Assembly: GCA_009869945.1 (NCBI GenBank) | Contig: WIXG01000156.1 | Span: forward strand, 108,344-172,343 | Source: Mesaphorura yosii | Lineage: Eukaryota; Arthropoda; Collembola; Poduromorpha; Tullbergiidae | Direction: 5' to 3' | DNA: 64,000 bases | Shown here: piece after piece, positions 1-12,800 of the stretch | Layout of the letters: the number at the start of each line of letters is the position of its first letter | Numbering within the stretch: position 1 is the stretch's first letter | Notes under the pieces: model-generated | Databases searched by the model: none | The model's input: the letters and a program-made list of their open reading frames with translations, nothing else | Told to the model about the DNA's origin: nothing | Position numbers and translations under genes: made by a program

Positions 1-3000
1 TCAATTCTATTCTGCGCACACGAAAATTCATTCAGAACACGCCGAGAGAGAAATTGGACCGGCGCACTGAATTTTAATTTTAAATTCGATTTGACGCAGA
101 TTCACAGTTTGGCTGCGATCTGCGAGTTTCGTGAGTGGCTCTCTGAATCTGAACTGTCTGAAGCAGCAGTCCAAATTCCAAATCTGTGAGTTGCTACTAT
201 CCAGTACAGCAGCTTGAATGAGACCGGAAACAGGAGCTTTTTCTATTAACCTCAGCATCAATATTTATGAGCTACCTAGAAAGTGCCTGCACAATGTGCT
301 TGCGCTTTGAGCCTTTTTCAGCGAGCATTGAACCGTTTCGTATTCGCAATTCATCGCACATCGAGAGATTGTTTTAGATATCGTTGCGAAATGTGGTCAT
401 CTGATATGCACAACACACGCGTCATGGCCTGGCACATGAATTTTCCTGATGTCAGTGCACGCTTGTAATTTCTAGCGAAAAAGCGAACGTCTCAAGACAT
501 ACCTTCTGCTCTTCTTTAATTTATGGCTAAAAGCGTGGTTTCATAATTTACCTGACGGGTTAATAATAAATGGCATGCGTCTCGAGACGGGAAATGAAAT
601 GCGGTTTGAAGTCATCACCATTTGGGCTGAAAGCGTCATTATCTTATTTCATATGACGAGTCGTCGGGGATCAGACAAAAGATTGGGTGCTTCCCTTTCA
701 GACCTGACGCATTTCGTTAATGCTTGCATTTTATTCAGATGAATACAATTCCACCGTCGCGTCGTTGCGAGCAGGCAGCCCGCACAGTCTGCCAGGAACT
801 TGATCACCGACTTCTGCAGCAACGAGTTCTTTTGTTCTCTGCTACCGTACTCTGTCCTACGCGACAATCCTGAAGAAGAGCTTCCATTCATTCCAGAGAG
901 AAAGAGACTGCTGGCTGCAAGTGTGTGTAGGAAATGAATAGACTAAGTTGTGCACTTTTCAAATTACAGAAGACAAGCAAGAGCTCAGAATCACACATCA
1001 ACGTCAGTTCCAGGCTTATAAACAATAATTTTGAGAGAGAGCAGGAACGATAAAAAGGTCAACTTCTCTCCGAGTGAGGCTGGTTCAGCCACTGCACTGC
1101 CACAGCGCATGAAGTCGTGGATCAAGTTAATCTTACAACAGAAGCAGACATATTCTATGTCTCACATCAGATTGTTCGCTCGATGTACACGATGGGCTTC
1201 ACCGTCCTGCCATTTGTCTGTCGCGGCGAAGTGCATATCTCGGAAGACTCGGACGCTTGATTCCCGAGCATATTATTGACGTCATGTCCTAGTAGAAAAT
1301 ACCTCTGTTTGCAAAAGTAAATGGCATCTTGAGCGATTCAACTACAATTGTGCCGACAAACTGCTGACGTTGCAAAAGTAGATTGGAAAAGGAGACGAAA
1401 TTCTTCACAGAATTGTGTTTTTTTTTGCCTTAACAAGATGACAAGAACATGGATACTGTTCTGGAAACTCGAAAGGAGAATAGCAAAAGGACAGGCCCCG
1501 CTTTGTCTCTTGCTCAAGCGATTTTGTCTCCCGTGCCACATTTTGCATTTTTATACTTTCTATTGCGGCTAAATTTGCCTCTTAATATCGATCCTAATTT
1601 TACCAAAATGTCCCCATTTCCGAGTGTCAATTGCCAGAACCTCGAAATGCAAGAGACATTTTGGGCGGCGAGTTATAAATTATTGTCAACCAAACCGTTA
1701 ACAATATTACATTAAAAGTCTGAGTTTGGCAGTTTCTTCCTTGTTTTGGGCAACATTACTTTCCTCTCTCCCGTCTCTCCTTGCACTGCCGCGTACCAAC
1801 CCCGCTACGCTTTTGGAAATAATCTGTTTCCTGCCATTGCCAGCGACAGAGTTTGGGGTTTGGCCTCGCTTTCACTCTGCTTCACTTTCTTCTCATTTTG
1901 AGTCAAGTACTGCACGTCAAATTGGGTAATAAATTACAACCTTCCCTAATTCAACTCCCTGCTTATCTTCTAAAGCTAATGCTCTAGTCTGCTTCCCTTC
2001 TTGAAGTATTTCAGGTTGAAATAAAAGCATGCAAAACAGGCCGGGAAGGTCAGGTCATGAGTGCTGGAAACGCTCAGCCTTGAGTTTTGTGGTGGCTTAC
2101 TCGCGCAAAATTCGTCCAAAAAATTTGGTCTTAATGCACGTTATTCCCAATGCACGAATGTTGAAACAGATTTGGTGAATAATTTATTTCTTATGACAAA
2201 CATAATGCCATATTAAAATACAAAGAGCTCCAAGAAAACGAGCTGGTGACCTTTCAAAAGTGGGGAGGGCGAGACGCGCTACGAAACTTAGGAAACTTAT
2301 ACGCATAAAGTCAGTCTGCGCAGAACAGTCCAGACAAGTAGGCACGCTGCCCAATGGAATTTCGTCTAATGACCGAAATGAGCAGCCGAGTTTGTCAAGT
2401 TATTTTCAAGTGGACTCTCGAGATTCTCTGATCGTGTTATTATTGGCACCATCACAACGTAAGCGCAAGCAAGCAATTGAATGGACCATAATAATCTCAT
2501 GAAAAGTGACGAAAAGAATGTCAGGCACTTACCGAGATCCAGATGATGCCCTTCTTCTTCTAACGATTGCCAACGACGAAGCAGCGGACGAAGACATTTT
2601 TAAAATTTTCAAATAATTGGAAGCAGTGAGCAGCCGGTGTCTTGAAATGCGAGAAGACTTCCCGTTCTTTGTTGACCACGAAATGTGCCACTTGCTTCAC
2701 AGCGCGGATAATAACACCAAAAGTTTGGCTGCTAAACTCCAGCGACTAAATCCAAGTGGGGATTCGTGTTCGGCTTTTTTCTCCAGCACGCAGGCACTCT
2801 TTTAATGTTGTTGTTAACTTTTTTCGCTCAAATTCTGATTTTCAACATCTAAATCTTTTCAGACCACAGACTGCAGGGCCCGTAGGTTAGCGACTTCATA
2901 GTTTGTTAAAGTTTTTCATTTTTCACCCATACAACTCGAGCCAAGAAATGTGTTCCTCGCAATTTTTGTGCTGAATCGCTCGTGGAATTTTGGTTCTGTG

Positions 3001-6000
3001 TGAAAGATTCCTCCGACTAAAGTTTTCCTTTGTATACTCGTTTTATTTTCTGAATGTTTTAAGCACAGCGGATGCGAGCACATCAATTTATTCTTGATTC
3101 TGAGACTCCAGCTGAAGCTCCTCTGCCGACTTGGAATTCTTTTATGTATGCATATACTTCATGGTATGCTTGACTTGTTCACTCGACTTTCTTTCACTTG
3201 TATTTTGCCAAATCGTTAGTCGAAATTCTTGAATCTCTATAGATGAAGAAAGGAGAAAAAGTTCTTAGTGCCGCAGCTCCAGCTTACAGTTACAGCAACA
3301 ACATCTTCCGCAACTGGTCCTACGACTGACTGACTGGCTACAAAGTCTTTCCTGGCTCAAAGAAGAGTTGGAAAAAACTTAAAGTGAAACCAACTGGAAG
3401 GATCAGAAAACTCGCACTGAATGTAAAACTCTGCGCACTACAGCATGTTCGATCCTCGCATTCCATATATTCATTAGCCTCTCCGGCTAGTGGGAATACT
3501 TTCTTTGAACCATTATAAATGTAAATGTTACAGAATGGCATGAAAAGTTTAAAGTGGGCATTTGTGAGTGAATTAATTAGGAACGAAGAAGGCGGGCTGG
3601 AATGACCGAATTTTGAATACACCATTCTTCCTTCTTTTCTCGCACGAACTCTTTGCTCGGCAGTTTTTGATGGGCAGGAAAGATTTTTCATAATTTGATT
3701 TACATTTTCTTTCGCCATGCCAAAATTAAAGCATCTTATAAATTAATTAGAGTGTCTGCACTAAAATACCACTTGAGATTATTTTTGCCTTAATTATGCC
3801 TCAAAGGAAATTAATGGTGAGGTTTTATGATTTCCTCCAGCACGAACTTGCAAACAGAAAATCTTAAATTATGGCTCAATAAAAATTTAAAAGACCGGCA
3901 CTTACCCTTAACTCGTGCTAGCTTGACAAAATGAAGACGCAGGGTTTCAACTTTGGAAACTTTTGAGGAATTGGACAATATGTCGCTTTGTGTGCTATCG
4001 ACGCTTGAATCGCTCGTTTGTCAACCTGCGAACATGAAAGGGAAAATGGCATATTAAGTTGTTCTTAATGAATAAATCAATAACCAGAGAGTTTCCCTCT
4101 GTCATAGTAAAAATAATTCAAAAATAATGAATCCTCTTGCTTGAGGTGGCAATATCATTTGACGGGTTCATGCTGGGGAATTTCGGGCAGTGGTAATGAA
4201 TGCTATCGGAAACCTTCGTCGGCGTTTACAATGTCCTTCTAAAACTGGAGATATTTTATCCAAGAAAGACAACGAATTACTGATTCAAGTTAATCTGGAT
4301 CGAATTCTGTGAAAAACTTTACAACTGAGGTGGTAGCCATTTATCCTGCGGCTCTTTTCGTTTGACGTCAAGCATTCTAATTAATAAATTGATTCAAGTC
4401 CAAGACAAAGACTTTTCTTACCTCAACTCAATACAAAACTTGTGCTTATCCAGCAGTCCTCGCCCGACAGTTCGAAGAAGTAATTAACTGCGATCCGCTT
4501 CGGCCGAACCAATTCGATGGAAAAGTACAAGCCGTCTAGTCCCGGAGCATTGAAAAACAAGACAAAGATCTTACTTCTGAGAAACTGAACGTAAATCAGC
4601 ACGGATCAGTTCGTTGTTGCTGAGTCTGCTTTGTGGTCGGGCGAAACCAGATAAGATGTCGACCTCCAAGTCCAGAACTTGTACACGCTCCGTAATTTTA
4701 TGCAAACTGCAAGTTTTACTTTTAAATCTTGTTCTAGTTGACCTTCCCCAACGACAAAGAATGGGAGTGAGTGAATCGCAAAGTTGTTGAGAATTACCTC
4801 CGCTTACAAGGCCCACTAACGCGCACTGTCAGTCATGATACCACTAATTACATAATGCAGGCAAGTTCATACTTTAAATATTGAATACACGGCTGGAGGA
4901 GAACAACGACAAGAAGCGTCTGTATCTATTGCAGATGGGGCGCAGCAGCAACAAAACACTGTCATGTGTACTCCGTGGAAGTCCACGTGAAAGTGAGGAG
5001 GAAGCTTGACGGTATGCGAGCTCAGAAGGGAATCCCAACTTTGTCTGGCTTCAACTCAGAGAGTCGAAACGAGAGTATGGACCGGTCCACCAGACACCGA
5101 TGCAAGTTGCATCATTCCAGCAAAGGCCAACAAGAGCAAGAGCACCAATGATTCCATTGTTACAATTCATTTAACATTTACCGAAAAATCAAGACAGTAT
5201 CTTCGTAATCTCTCTTCATGTAACGATCTCACAATGAAAATGTAATTGCTCATAATTTTTAATTGCTAATTACAGAGTCCTAATGGAAAGTCTGTCACAG
5301 CATGGGACTCTGCTGACAGCGGGTCTTTTGCACGTACTACTTTTGTCTTCGACTTTTTGGGTGAGCACAAACTTGCAGATTGCAGCATTCAGTGGCTTTC
5401 CAATCCAACACGAACATACAATTGCTAGTCATGTCTGTAATAATGGTTACAACAATTTTCTATGGACATAGAAAATAAAAGTATGCACTCATTTAATTTA
5501 CTTACATTTTTGTGTCATTCCCTGATTACGGCTAGATGGCTTCTAACATCAATGACCCAATTTGGATCACAATGATTTGAGAAAGACTGCCATGCTTTTA
5601 ACTTGAAAGAATTATGAATTTGACTGAGAATGTAAGCAGTGGCACAAACTACACAAAAATGTTTCTGACGAGATTGAGTATTTCTTTATAACCTGACATG
5701 TGTTCTCTTCAGTCTTCTCCCAATAAAAAGTAATGAAGCTGAAGTCCAAGTTAGTGCCAAATGTATTTCCGTTATTTGATGGATGCAGCTTTGTGTGCTG
5801 CCAGAGATACCCCAGAAATGAACAATTTAAGGTCTTGTAAACACTGAATACGCAAGGTTTTTGGAAGCAACCGAACAATATGGGTATTTGATTGCCATAA
5901 ATTCTGAAATGAATTCCACCAGTAAACTGATTATTTGGGACTGAATGTTGATTTCATACAATTTTCAATAAGTAATGTGTCTTCAGACTTGTTTTCGCTT

Positions 6001-6086
6001 TGCAGGGATCGAATTAATGCCTGCATTTGTTCCCAATACGTCAAGCGTGGGCCATTCAACAGTCACATCAAATTTAGCACCCATTT
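1..6086. other. Gene-poor region, no assignable gene
   Basis: No open frame here resembles a protein family I recognise, and the longest (about 126 codons, minus strand near 3338-3718) reads like chance sequence. Several minus-strand splice-donor-like sites follow short coding-like stretches near 2530, 3905 and 4571. They could be exons of a minus-strand gene that leaves the window on the left, but I could not join them in a consistent frame. The stretch may therefore be intergenic, intronic, or the end of an unidentified gene. Confidence 0.4.
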
Positions 6087-6125
6087 TATAAAAGTATTCC
6101 AACCGGGGTATGGATGTTTCATTCT
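6087..6125 (+). promoter_or_regulatory. Likely TATA box and initiator of the lipase gene
   Basis: TATAAAA lies at 6087-6093, and an arthropod-like initiator, TCATTC with its A at 6121, follows about 34 bases after the first T of the box. The lipase start codon is at 6182. This would give a short unspliced 5' leader of about 60 bases. The spacing is the usual one for a TATA-driven gene, but the assignment rests on motif and spacing only. Confidence 0.5.
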
Positions 6126-6181
6126 GTTTTTTAGTCGTGAAAGTCAGTTTCTAGCCAGACTGCACTAGTCACTTGGAAACA

Positions 6182-7677
6182 ATGTTACGCATCTGTAGCC
6201 TTATTTTTATAGCATTGGCTCTTAACGCTTATTTCGTCCTTTCACTCTCCAACAGGGACGATGAGATAGCCGAAAATCAAGTGCCGGTTGACGAGGACGA
6301 TCACACCAAAAGTGATTCGTCGGAGAACGTCACGCAGATTTTACGGGCCACCGTGTCAACTAATCCGAACGACATTGACTTCTACCTCTACTACGATAAA
6401 AAGTAAAAACGAAACACCTGGAACAATCCTTAAACTTGTAATATGGTTCAATTCTGTCTAGCAATCCAGACTTTGCGGACAGACTTTTTTTGGGAGACAC
6501 GAGAAGCGTCAAAACAGCTCACTTTGTGATTGGCAAACCCGTGATATTCGTGACACATGGATTTATGTCTAGTTATGATATGCCGGATACTTTGGTGCCT
6601 CTTGTCAAAAACGGTGAGAAATGCTCTCCAGGCAAGGTACAAAGTCATAGCTAAAAGTATAATCTGCAATTCAATCGTTCTGTGCAGCATATCTGCAAAT
6701 GGACTTTGTGAACATAATTGCGACGGACTGGCGTAGGCTCTCAACAGCTGAAGGCTCTCTTGCGATATTCACATACTTCACCGTGATGGAAAACGGTGTG
6801 CCAATTGTGGGAGAACGAATCTGTAAAATGATCAAATTCTTAATAAAGACTAAAATCATTACTGGCCCACAGGATGTAAACATCCAATGTCAACTACTTT
6901 GTAACAAAATCCAAACAATTACTAGTTATTGCAATTTCAGGTGCACTTGGTCGGGCACAGCTTGGGAGCGCACGCTAGTGGAGTTGCGGGGAATTGTGTC
7001 AAGCAAAAGACAGGGAAGCTTGTCAACAGAATTACCGGCTTGGACCCAGCTGGGCCGTTATATAAATTTGTGAAAGACGACTGCAGGTTGGATGCGTCTG
7101 ATGGCGCGTTTGTGGACGTGCTTCATACCGACATTGGAATGCTCGGGAGCGATATGAAACTTGGGACAGTCGACTTCTACGCCAACGGAGGCACAGGACC
7201 TGCTCAACCGAATTGCTTAAATTTTACCTTATCGACTCTCGGATCATTATTCAGCGAAGGTAGGATGGCAAACGCAACTATATTTCTTTGGCTTTTTAAT
7301 GTAACTCATACCCGGGTTCATTTATCATAGCGGTGACCGGCGTGTGCGCTCACTCGCGTGCCTACCAGTATTTTGCGAGGTCAATTCTCCGTACGCCGCG
7401 TGAATTGTATGGCTGCAGATGCGTTGCTACGATGCCATTGGTCCTTCCGAGCACATGCTATAGTCCCACCAATATTTGCAATGAAAAAACGCTTTACGGT
7501 GAATATGTCCCCAGGACGTAAGTGTCGAATATTCCTTTGGATAAATTTGTTGGAAGTGATAAAGCGCTACCAACATATTGCAGGGCACAAGGCACCTTCT
7601 ACATAAACGTGGAGAATGACCTCCCGGGTGTTGGAGTGGATCCTCTGGAGGGGGTCTCTGCTTCTGTATCCGGCTAA
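6182..7677 (+). CDS. Secreted pancreatic-type (neutral) lipase
   Basis: Six exons: 6182-6402, 6462-6613, 6688-6875, 6941-7259, 7331-7517 and 7584-7677. Phases agree throughout and give 386 residues. The start opens with a hydrophobic signal peptide (MLRICSLIFIALALNAYFVL). The alpha/beta-hydrolase core follows: a VIFVTHGF strand (oxyanion-hole region), the nucleophile elbow GHSLG with Ser194, catalytic Asp222 in TGLDPAGP, and catalytic His301 in CAHSRAYQYF. The triad is complete, so the enzyme is probably active. Family knowledge: such secreted enzymes hydrolyse triacylglycerol or phospholipid in gut or haemolymph. There is no C-terminal PLAT domain, as in most arthropod members. Only about 22 residues separate the cysteine in the lid region from the cysteine just before His301, so triglyceride versus phospholipase A1 preference cannot be read from sequence. 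It is convergent with the receptor gene downstream. Confidence 0.93.
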
Positions 7678-7740
7678 GCTGAAATTGAAGTAATCTGTGA
7701 AACGACGTCCATTATTAATCAGTCAATTGCTAATCCCAGT

Positions 7741-7746
7741 TTATTA
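7741..7746 (-). other. Candidate poly(A) signal of the receptor gene
   Basis: AATAAA on the minus strand, 154 bases past the receptor stop codon. It lies upstream, in lipase orientation, of the lipase poly(A) signal, so the two 3' untranslated regions would overlap. Motif only. Confidence 0.4.
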
Positions 7747-7797
7747 ACATTAGCTCTGTAACTAACATGTTGATCTTGACTTGGGCTTCCAGCAGTA

Positions 7798-7803
7798 AAT
7801 AAA
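7798..7803 (+). other. Candidate poly(A) signal of the lipase gene
   Basis: AATAAA on the plus strand, about 120 bases after the lipase stop codon and about 97 bases before the end of the convergent receptor coding region. Motif and position only. Confidence 0.5.
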
Positions 7804-7899
7804 GTAAAGTGTGAATGTCTAAATCTATCGTTTAGTAATATTCTTGATTTCTTTCGTTCGTTCGTCGACATCTTGCAGAACAATCATGAAACTCTAGAC

Positions 7900-9845
7900 C
7901 TAAACAAAGAACAACCCCCACGTCAACAAACCAAAACACACCGAACCAAGGCAAAACGATATCAAAGTCGCGTTGATTGGAATTCTAACTATATGGACAT
8001 TCATGCGAAGTGTTGCGACAAATAACAGAAAAGAGTCCAAGTCCGCCTGTGAAACTGATTGGTAGCCGAATGGTCTCATTCTCGCAAAATGTCCCAAGCC
8101 ACGTAGTTTCTTGCAAGCTGTTGACAGTTGAGCCGCCTATAAAAATTGAATTTTTGCATTTTTTAAATTGCACTCAAAGGCTTGATTATTTATAATCGCA
8201 ATAGACAGTGGGCCAGTACCTTAAACAACGGGAACCAAACCAGCAGTAACCACAAAACCCCACTGAAGGCTGTGGTGGCCAAGTCGTGGTACTCCAGAGT
8301 GAATCCTTTGTCCAAGATTAGGGCAGCGGACGAAATGGAGTAAATGGCGTCGAGTAGTATTAGTGGCCCCAAAGCAGGTCCTAGGTGAGTATTCAGATAA
8401 GACACCAGCTTGTCAATCTCACCTATTTCCTGCAAGGAAGCGAAATCTAATGCTCGATATCCTAATAGCAAGTTTCAGTTAACTTGAGCAATCATATTTT
8501 ACCTTCATGCATTCTCCCAACGTGAAGGAGTGATGCTGGATACGAGACTCAATGAGAGTTAAGTAAGTAGTCAGCAATGAACAGTGAATGCAATAGCTCG
8601 TGATGACTGCGACTTGGATTGTGTCTTGCCAAAAGTTCGACATAGTCATGAAGGAGAGGAGTCCATACTTCCAGATGCGACTTAAAGGAACGTTGAAAAG
8701 AAATTCCAAAAGAAAGAGTTTAAAATCATGGAGGACTTACTCTATACTCTTCCAATAAAGAAAACGTATGTCGTGGAAGGCAATTTGAATAATCTGATTG
8801 GCCAGTGACAGAAAGACCCATCCAATGCTGATTGCAACCAGCACTTGCAGGCCTCTGACTAACCTCTTTTGAGAGAAATGCGTCAGATGCGTTTGAGCAG
8901 CATGGATAAAAACCTTTTTTTTTAGCGAAAAACTGAAATGAGTCCATTAATTGTGTCATACTTTGAATATGAAAGCTTGCCCTCTCTAGTAGATTCGGCA
9001 ATTGCTCATCTTGATTCAGCCGGTACAAGTAAACCACGTAGAGATAGGAACCAAAATGAAGGAGATCCGGGAACAGATGAACGTACACTGAATTTCCCTT
9101 GCAAGTGTTGCCAAAAATCAAGGTTTCTGTGTCGGCAGCGTCGTAACCGTTAGTTGAGTTGGATTTCTGATGATTGGTCAAGTTCGGGAACCCGTCCTTG
9201 TATGCGAACCCTCGGTCGCGCCTGAAAACATAAGATTAGGACGGATTTCTAAAATATCGAATGTAAAAAACTGATAGAATTCTTTTGGCGAACCTGAAGC
9301 AGGTGAGAAACTGTAAAACGTAGCCTGACACCAACAACATTGTGACCAACACAACATAAATTTTGTTGACGATGATGCTGCACGTACACAAATCAGCCGA
9401 GTCATTACACAAGTGCTTGAGTCCAATTATGCCAAGTAATTTTAAGTATGGTTGCAGAATTCGTTGTTTGCAATATCTCAGAACGCCAGTTATGCTTGAT
9501 GATTCGTTTGCCTCCAGTTCCCGAATCGTCGTCTGCAAAGAGCCTCTGTCAGTCAACTTCTGATAATTGTCAACGACGGTTACTGTCACAGCTTACCTCA
9601 GCACTAAAGCTCATGTCTTGCGTATTGACAGAATTTTGACTCTGACCATTGCGAACACCCTGAATTGGTTGACGTTCCGAAACAACTGCATGGTCCACTC
9701 TTGGCTTATCAATCGGAGCGCTTCCAGTAGGAGGAATTGGCAATGCTGCGATTCCAGCAGTCGTGTCAGGATTACTAACCGGTAAATTACGTCGTTCACT
9801 TCCAGCTAGTACAGCAGTGTCAGCATCAACCTGATTCCTGTCCAT
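7900..9845 (-). CDS. Gustatory-receptor-family seven-helix protein
   Basis: Seven exons in transcription order: 9845-9597, 9559-9294, 9221-8934, 8863-8741, 8680-8503, 8429-8220 and 8136-7900. Phases agree, giving 516 residues. The start ATG has an in-frame TAA 18 bases upstream. The first 83 or so residues are hydrophilic; hydrophobic segments then recur, such as YVVLVTMLLVSGYVLQFLT in exon 2 and VLVAISIGWVFLSLAN in exon 4. Exon 5 has the FWQDTIQVAVITSYCIHC stretch, with the loop and helix pattern of arthropod gustatory receptors. The last helix ends LLTWGLFFV in place of the family's usual TY-five-QF signature. Family knowledge: these proteins form ligand-gated cation channels in chemosensory neurons, with the N-terminus inside the cell. 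Family assignment rests on topology, intron-rich C-terminus and local resemblance; the ligand is unknown. Confidence 0.82.
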
Positions 9846-12800
9846 CCCAAAAACAGAAACTTAAATCCAGTCCGCATAAAACCGGAGTGGAGGAAGCAGG
9901 TGGCACATGGAAGTTGAATTACAAGTTACGCCTAAGTCTGTGGCATTGAAGAAATTACTGCAATCAATCTGCATATCTATTGCTGTTAAGAAACTCCTGT
10001 GTAGTCTGCGAACTCGTGATAATGGCATGATTGGTTGAAGGTCTTGAGCTTTGTGAATTACGTATGTCATTTTTCGGGTCTATAAACCTTATTGCGTGGA
10101 ATTGATAACGGACCAGCCAATTCGTTTCCGGATTTGCATACTAAAGTTGTCATTACTTTTGAAGCTATTACAAAGCCCCAGAGGAAAGGTACCTCGAACT
10201 CAAGAGAAATTAACTGTCTGTTTCCTATTATTTGCATATTTTAATTACAGTTGTGAGATTTCAATTCTGGCTGTCGAATTTCTCTTTAAAAATTGTTTTT
10301 AGATTTAATAGCCATCCTTGTGACAGATGAGATATGATAACGCTGATAACTGACCGGAATAAGTTGTCCATTTTCGTGAATTAAGCCAGCAGCATTTATA
10401 AGTAGCATAGAAGAAGCTGGTATTGACAAATTTGAAAGTCTGGCCAAACCAGTTAACAAAAATTAAAATTGTCTTCGGTCACATTACAATTTCGCCGTAC
10501 AATTGTACATCCGTAAGTGATGTAGAGATTCACTTCAAACAAGCTGGGAGTCTTCACAGTTTAACAGCATTAGTAATAAACAAGTGTGCAAAGTAAATGC
10601 ACTGTAGTCAAACAGATCGCAACAAGCTGATGCTGTCATTCATATCACGCCAATTAGAAAAATGGACACATTTTTAGAAGTGCTGTTGAACATGGCACAC
10701 ATGGCACGAATCACAAGAACATAAGAGCTCAGTTTCGAAGGTGTTTGGGGGATAAAAGAAGTACCATCGCATCCAGTCAGGCAGAACAATTCTGGGTTGC
10801 ACTGAGTGAGAGTTGCAGGTTCATAATCTCCATACTCTTCCGATTATTAATTCTTTCCATTCCCACTGGATATTGCCATATTCGTGACACGTCAGACTCG
10901 CATCCAATGTAATTGATACATCGTGCTTATTTTTTGCCTGCCGTTTCTAATTTGTGTGGGTGACATTTTTACAGCGCGTGCTTATTTAGCGACATGAGAC
11001 GTAATGACATAACTGCAATGAGCTCAAGTTGACGCTTCTCCAATTTCAATATTTTTGGGCATTACTCAAATGGCGGTGGGAATGAAGGACAAGGGCAAAT
11101 GATGAGTCTCATAGCCATTTGACATTGGAACTTGAGTCTTGACAGTGCGCTAAATATAATGTCACTCACAAGTGCCTTGATTATGACAACTCTCCGTGCT
11201 AGACGAACTACCGCACGGATGCCAAACAGTAAAACACAATTCACGGCCAAACACAAGCCTACTTACAACTGATTACGTGGTGCTGCTACTCTTGAATTCC
11301 TTCTGTACAATTTGGCATTGATTAAGTTTGGTGCTCTGCGCTCATTGCGAACACATTTGTTTCTTTCAGTTAGAGGAAACGTCGTCAATAATAGTCCTTC
11401 CTTGGTGTGCCTTCCTCCAATTTACAACACCCACGGGCACCCCAAATTAATAAACTAGCTCAACGTCCAAAATGAATATTTGAAACTATGTTCTCCAGTT
11501 TCTTAGTTTTTGTTGCATCCTGTCGTAATTCTATAGTTATACAATGTGCCTATCCAAATTGACGAGCTAACTCGTTGTATTCAATCGACGAGCAATTGAA
11601 GCAGATGTCCATAAAGATCGTTTAAAAGCCTTGTTTGATTTGTTGACACAGTTGTTCAACGATTCTTTAACGATATTCCTTATTGCTCATACAATACCGT
11701 AGTATCCATTATAAATTCGCTTTGTGATGGCTTTACGACCGTGACTGTAATAAGCATCTTCGCATCTTATCTGCGCGTATTCACGACACTGGCAACTACC
11801 GTAGACAGCTACAGCATCGCATCGCAGATGTCAGTTGCTTTTAACAAAGACGACATCGGCGACATATGTAAAAATAGTAAAATTATATCACCATGAAATT
11901 GACCGAAACAAAATGAGCTAAGCACATTACACCACTCTAATTGTATCGCAACTACTTGCGTGAAGAACTCTGACGAAAGTAGACAGTAGGACGGTGATGG
12001 ACATATTTATCAGGCAGAACTAGATTTTACAGCGTTTAAGCAGCTCATATCGGAATTAAGTGTGTTTGTAGTCCAATGCCACCGACGCGTGCTAACGTTA
12101 CCGGTAAAATTAGCTCCGACGGAGGACTAGAATTAACGAGAATGAGATATAAAGTGAAGCCAGGCACGTCAAAATATTGTTAAGCGACTGACGAAATTAT
12201 CAGTCAGGGTCCAAATTCAAGCCAAGGGGCCATGACACATAAGACGAAGTTAACGACTTGAGTCGGATTAGCCCTTATAACCGGCATGATTTAGAATTAA
12301 CAGCCGCAACGGCTGGGATAAATTGTCATTGGTCACTGACATCGTAATTCTGCCAACATGATTCTGCATTTTCAGTCACTGAGACAATGCAAGCAAGCAT
12401 TGCTTCTCATTCTTGTTTTATGACTTACAGTTTCCCTATACAATTATCCTAATAACAATGCGAAAACGTACAAATGTGAGTAACGGAGCGTTACTGTAAT
12501 TGCATTGTTTGCAGGATGCAGCCGTTGTCCTTCTCGGTAACCACCAGAATTGTCCCTTGTAACAAATTGAGATTTAATGCGTGTTGCAAATCTTCCTTGC
12601 TCGTTACAAAGGCTACAGAAGTAAAGTTTCGTTCTCGATTGTTTCGGCTTTTGTTGTTTTCTGTTGATGTCACCGAGAGGAGATCCGCACATTCGTTCCA
12701 AATGCAAATCTTCAGGTGAAGTGATCTGCCATTCTTTGTAATCTCTGATGTTTGCACAACGCATTAGCGCGGAAGGGATTCACGCTGTCTGTGTCTTCTC

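Noticed and set aside
3338-3718. 126-codon minus-strand open frame
   Set aside because: No motif, no domain and no nearby splice structure that would make it an exon.
8726-9181. Uninterrupted reading of the receptor through 8863-8933
   Set aside because: The frame is open but encodes a Ser/Cys-rich stretch that breaks the helix pattern. Splicing 8934 to 8863 restores a hydrophobic helix and makes every downstream phase agree.
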